Of a stretch of 35,516 bases of DNA, positions 35,480 through 35,516 are shown piece after piece. The notes under the pieces are model-generated. The model was given only the letters and a program-made list of their open reading frames with translations. It had not been told where the DNA came from and did no database searches. The DNA comes from Planctomycetota bacterium. Its GTDB lineage: Bacteria; Planctomycetota; Planctomycetia; Pirellulales; Pirellulaceae. Position numbers and translations under genes: made by a program. The DNA lies in the NCBI GenBank assembly GCA_017303505.1, contig JAFLCP010000079.1:1-35516 (forward strand), given 5' to 3'. The first letter of the stretch is position 1. Every line of letters begins with the position of its first letter.

Positions 35480-35516
35480 AAGCCATCGGAGAAATATTGG
35501 GATTGTGGTACTACCA

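Overview
The window looks like chromosomal DNA of a planctomycete, probably a Rhodopirellula/Pirellulales-type bacterium. This is inferred from three things: the N-terminal LEQFEKRELMA-type motif on a giant surface protein, typical of exported planctomycete giants; a heavy-metal cluster rich in small His/Cys-rich secreted proteins; and a mixture of very long genes with repeat debris. No rRNA, tRNA or CRISPR array was seen.

Region 1 (1-16133, + strand) is a heavy-metal efflux island. In order it holds a CzcA-type RND pump (5' end outside the window, frameshift near base 95), a lipoprotein with two WCxEH...C..C metal-site motifs, a membrane-anchored thioredoxin, a Zn/Cd/Pb-type P1B ATPase, a His-rich secreted protein, a TolC/CusC-type outer-membrane lipoprotein, a second His-rich secreted protein, a CusB-type adaptor, a second RND pump of a different motif class, a secreted protein made of two ~77-residue repeats, a His-rich lipoprotein, and the N-terminal metal-binding part of another P-type ATPase that stops abruptly at 16133. 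Together they would move metal from cytosol to periplasm (ATPase), buffer it there (His/Cys-rich proteins) and export it across the outer membrane (RND-adaptor-OEP). No regulator gene is visible.

Region 2 (about 16134-19807, - strand) is a displaced fragment of a second metal operon: a third RND pump lacking its N-terminal ~230 residues, translationally coupled to a BNR/Asp-box (sialidase-like) secreted protein that lacks its C-terminus. Both ends of this block are broken-gene junctions. Region 3 (19747-21756, - strand) is a calcineurin-like phosphoesterase whose C-terminus runs out of frame into the RND remnant; its last native part resembles the linker that precedes NTPase domains in some STAND/NACHT proteins, so it may be a decapitated defence gene.

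Region 4 (21757-23341) has no convincing intact gene. It holds a cluster of strong hairpins ending in a textbook intrinsic terminator on the - strand (candidate structured RNA) and a transposase C-terminal fragment bracketed by two ~185-bp direct repeats. Region 5 (23342-35469, - strand) is a putative polymorphic toxin system: a 3,896-residue secreted giant with Ca-loop/Ig-like repeats, a ~1,960-residue Ala-rich helical stalk and a C-terminal PD-(D/E)xK nuclease-like domain, followed 5 bases later by a small gene in the position of an immunity gene.
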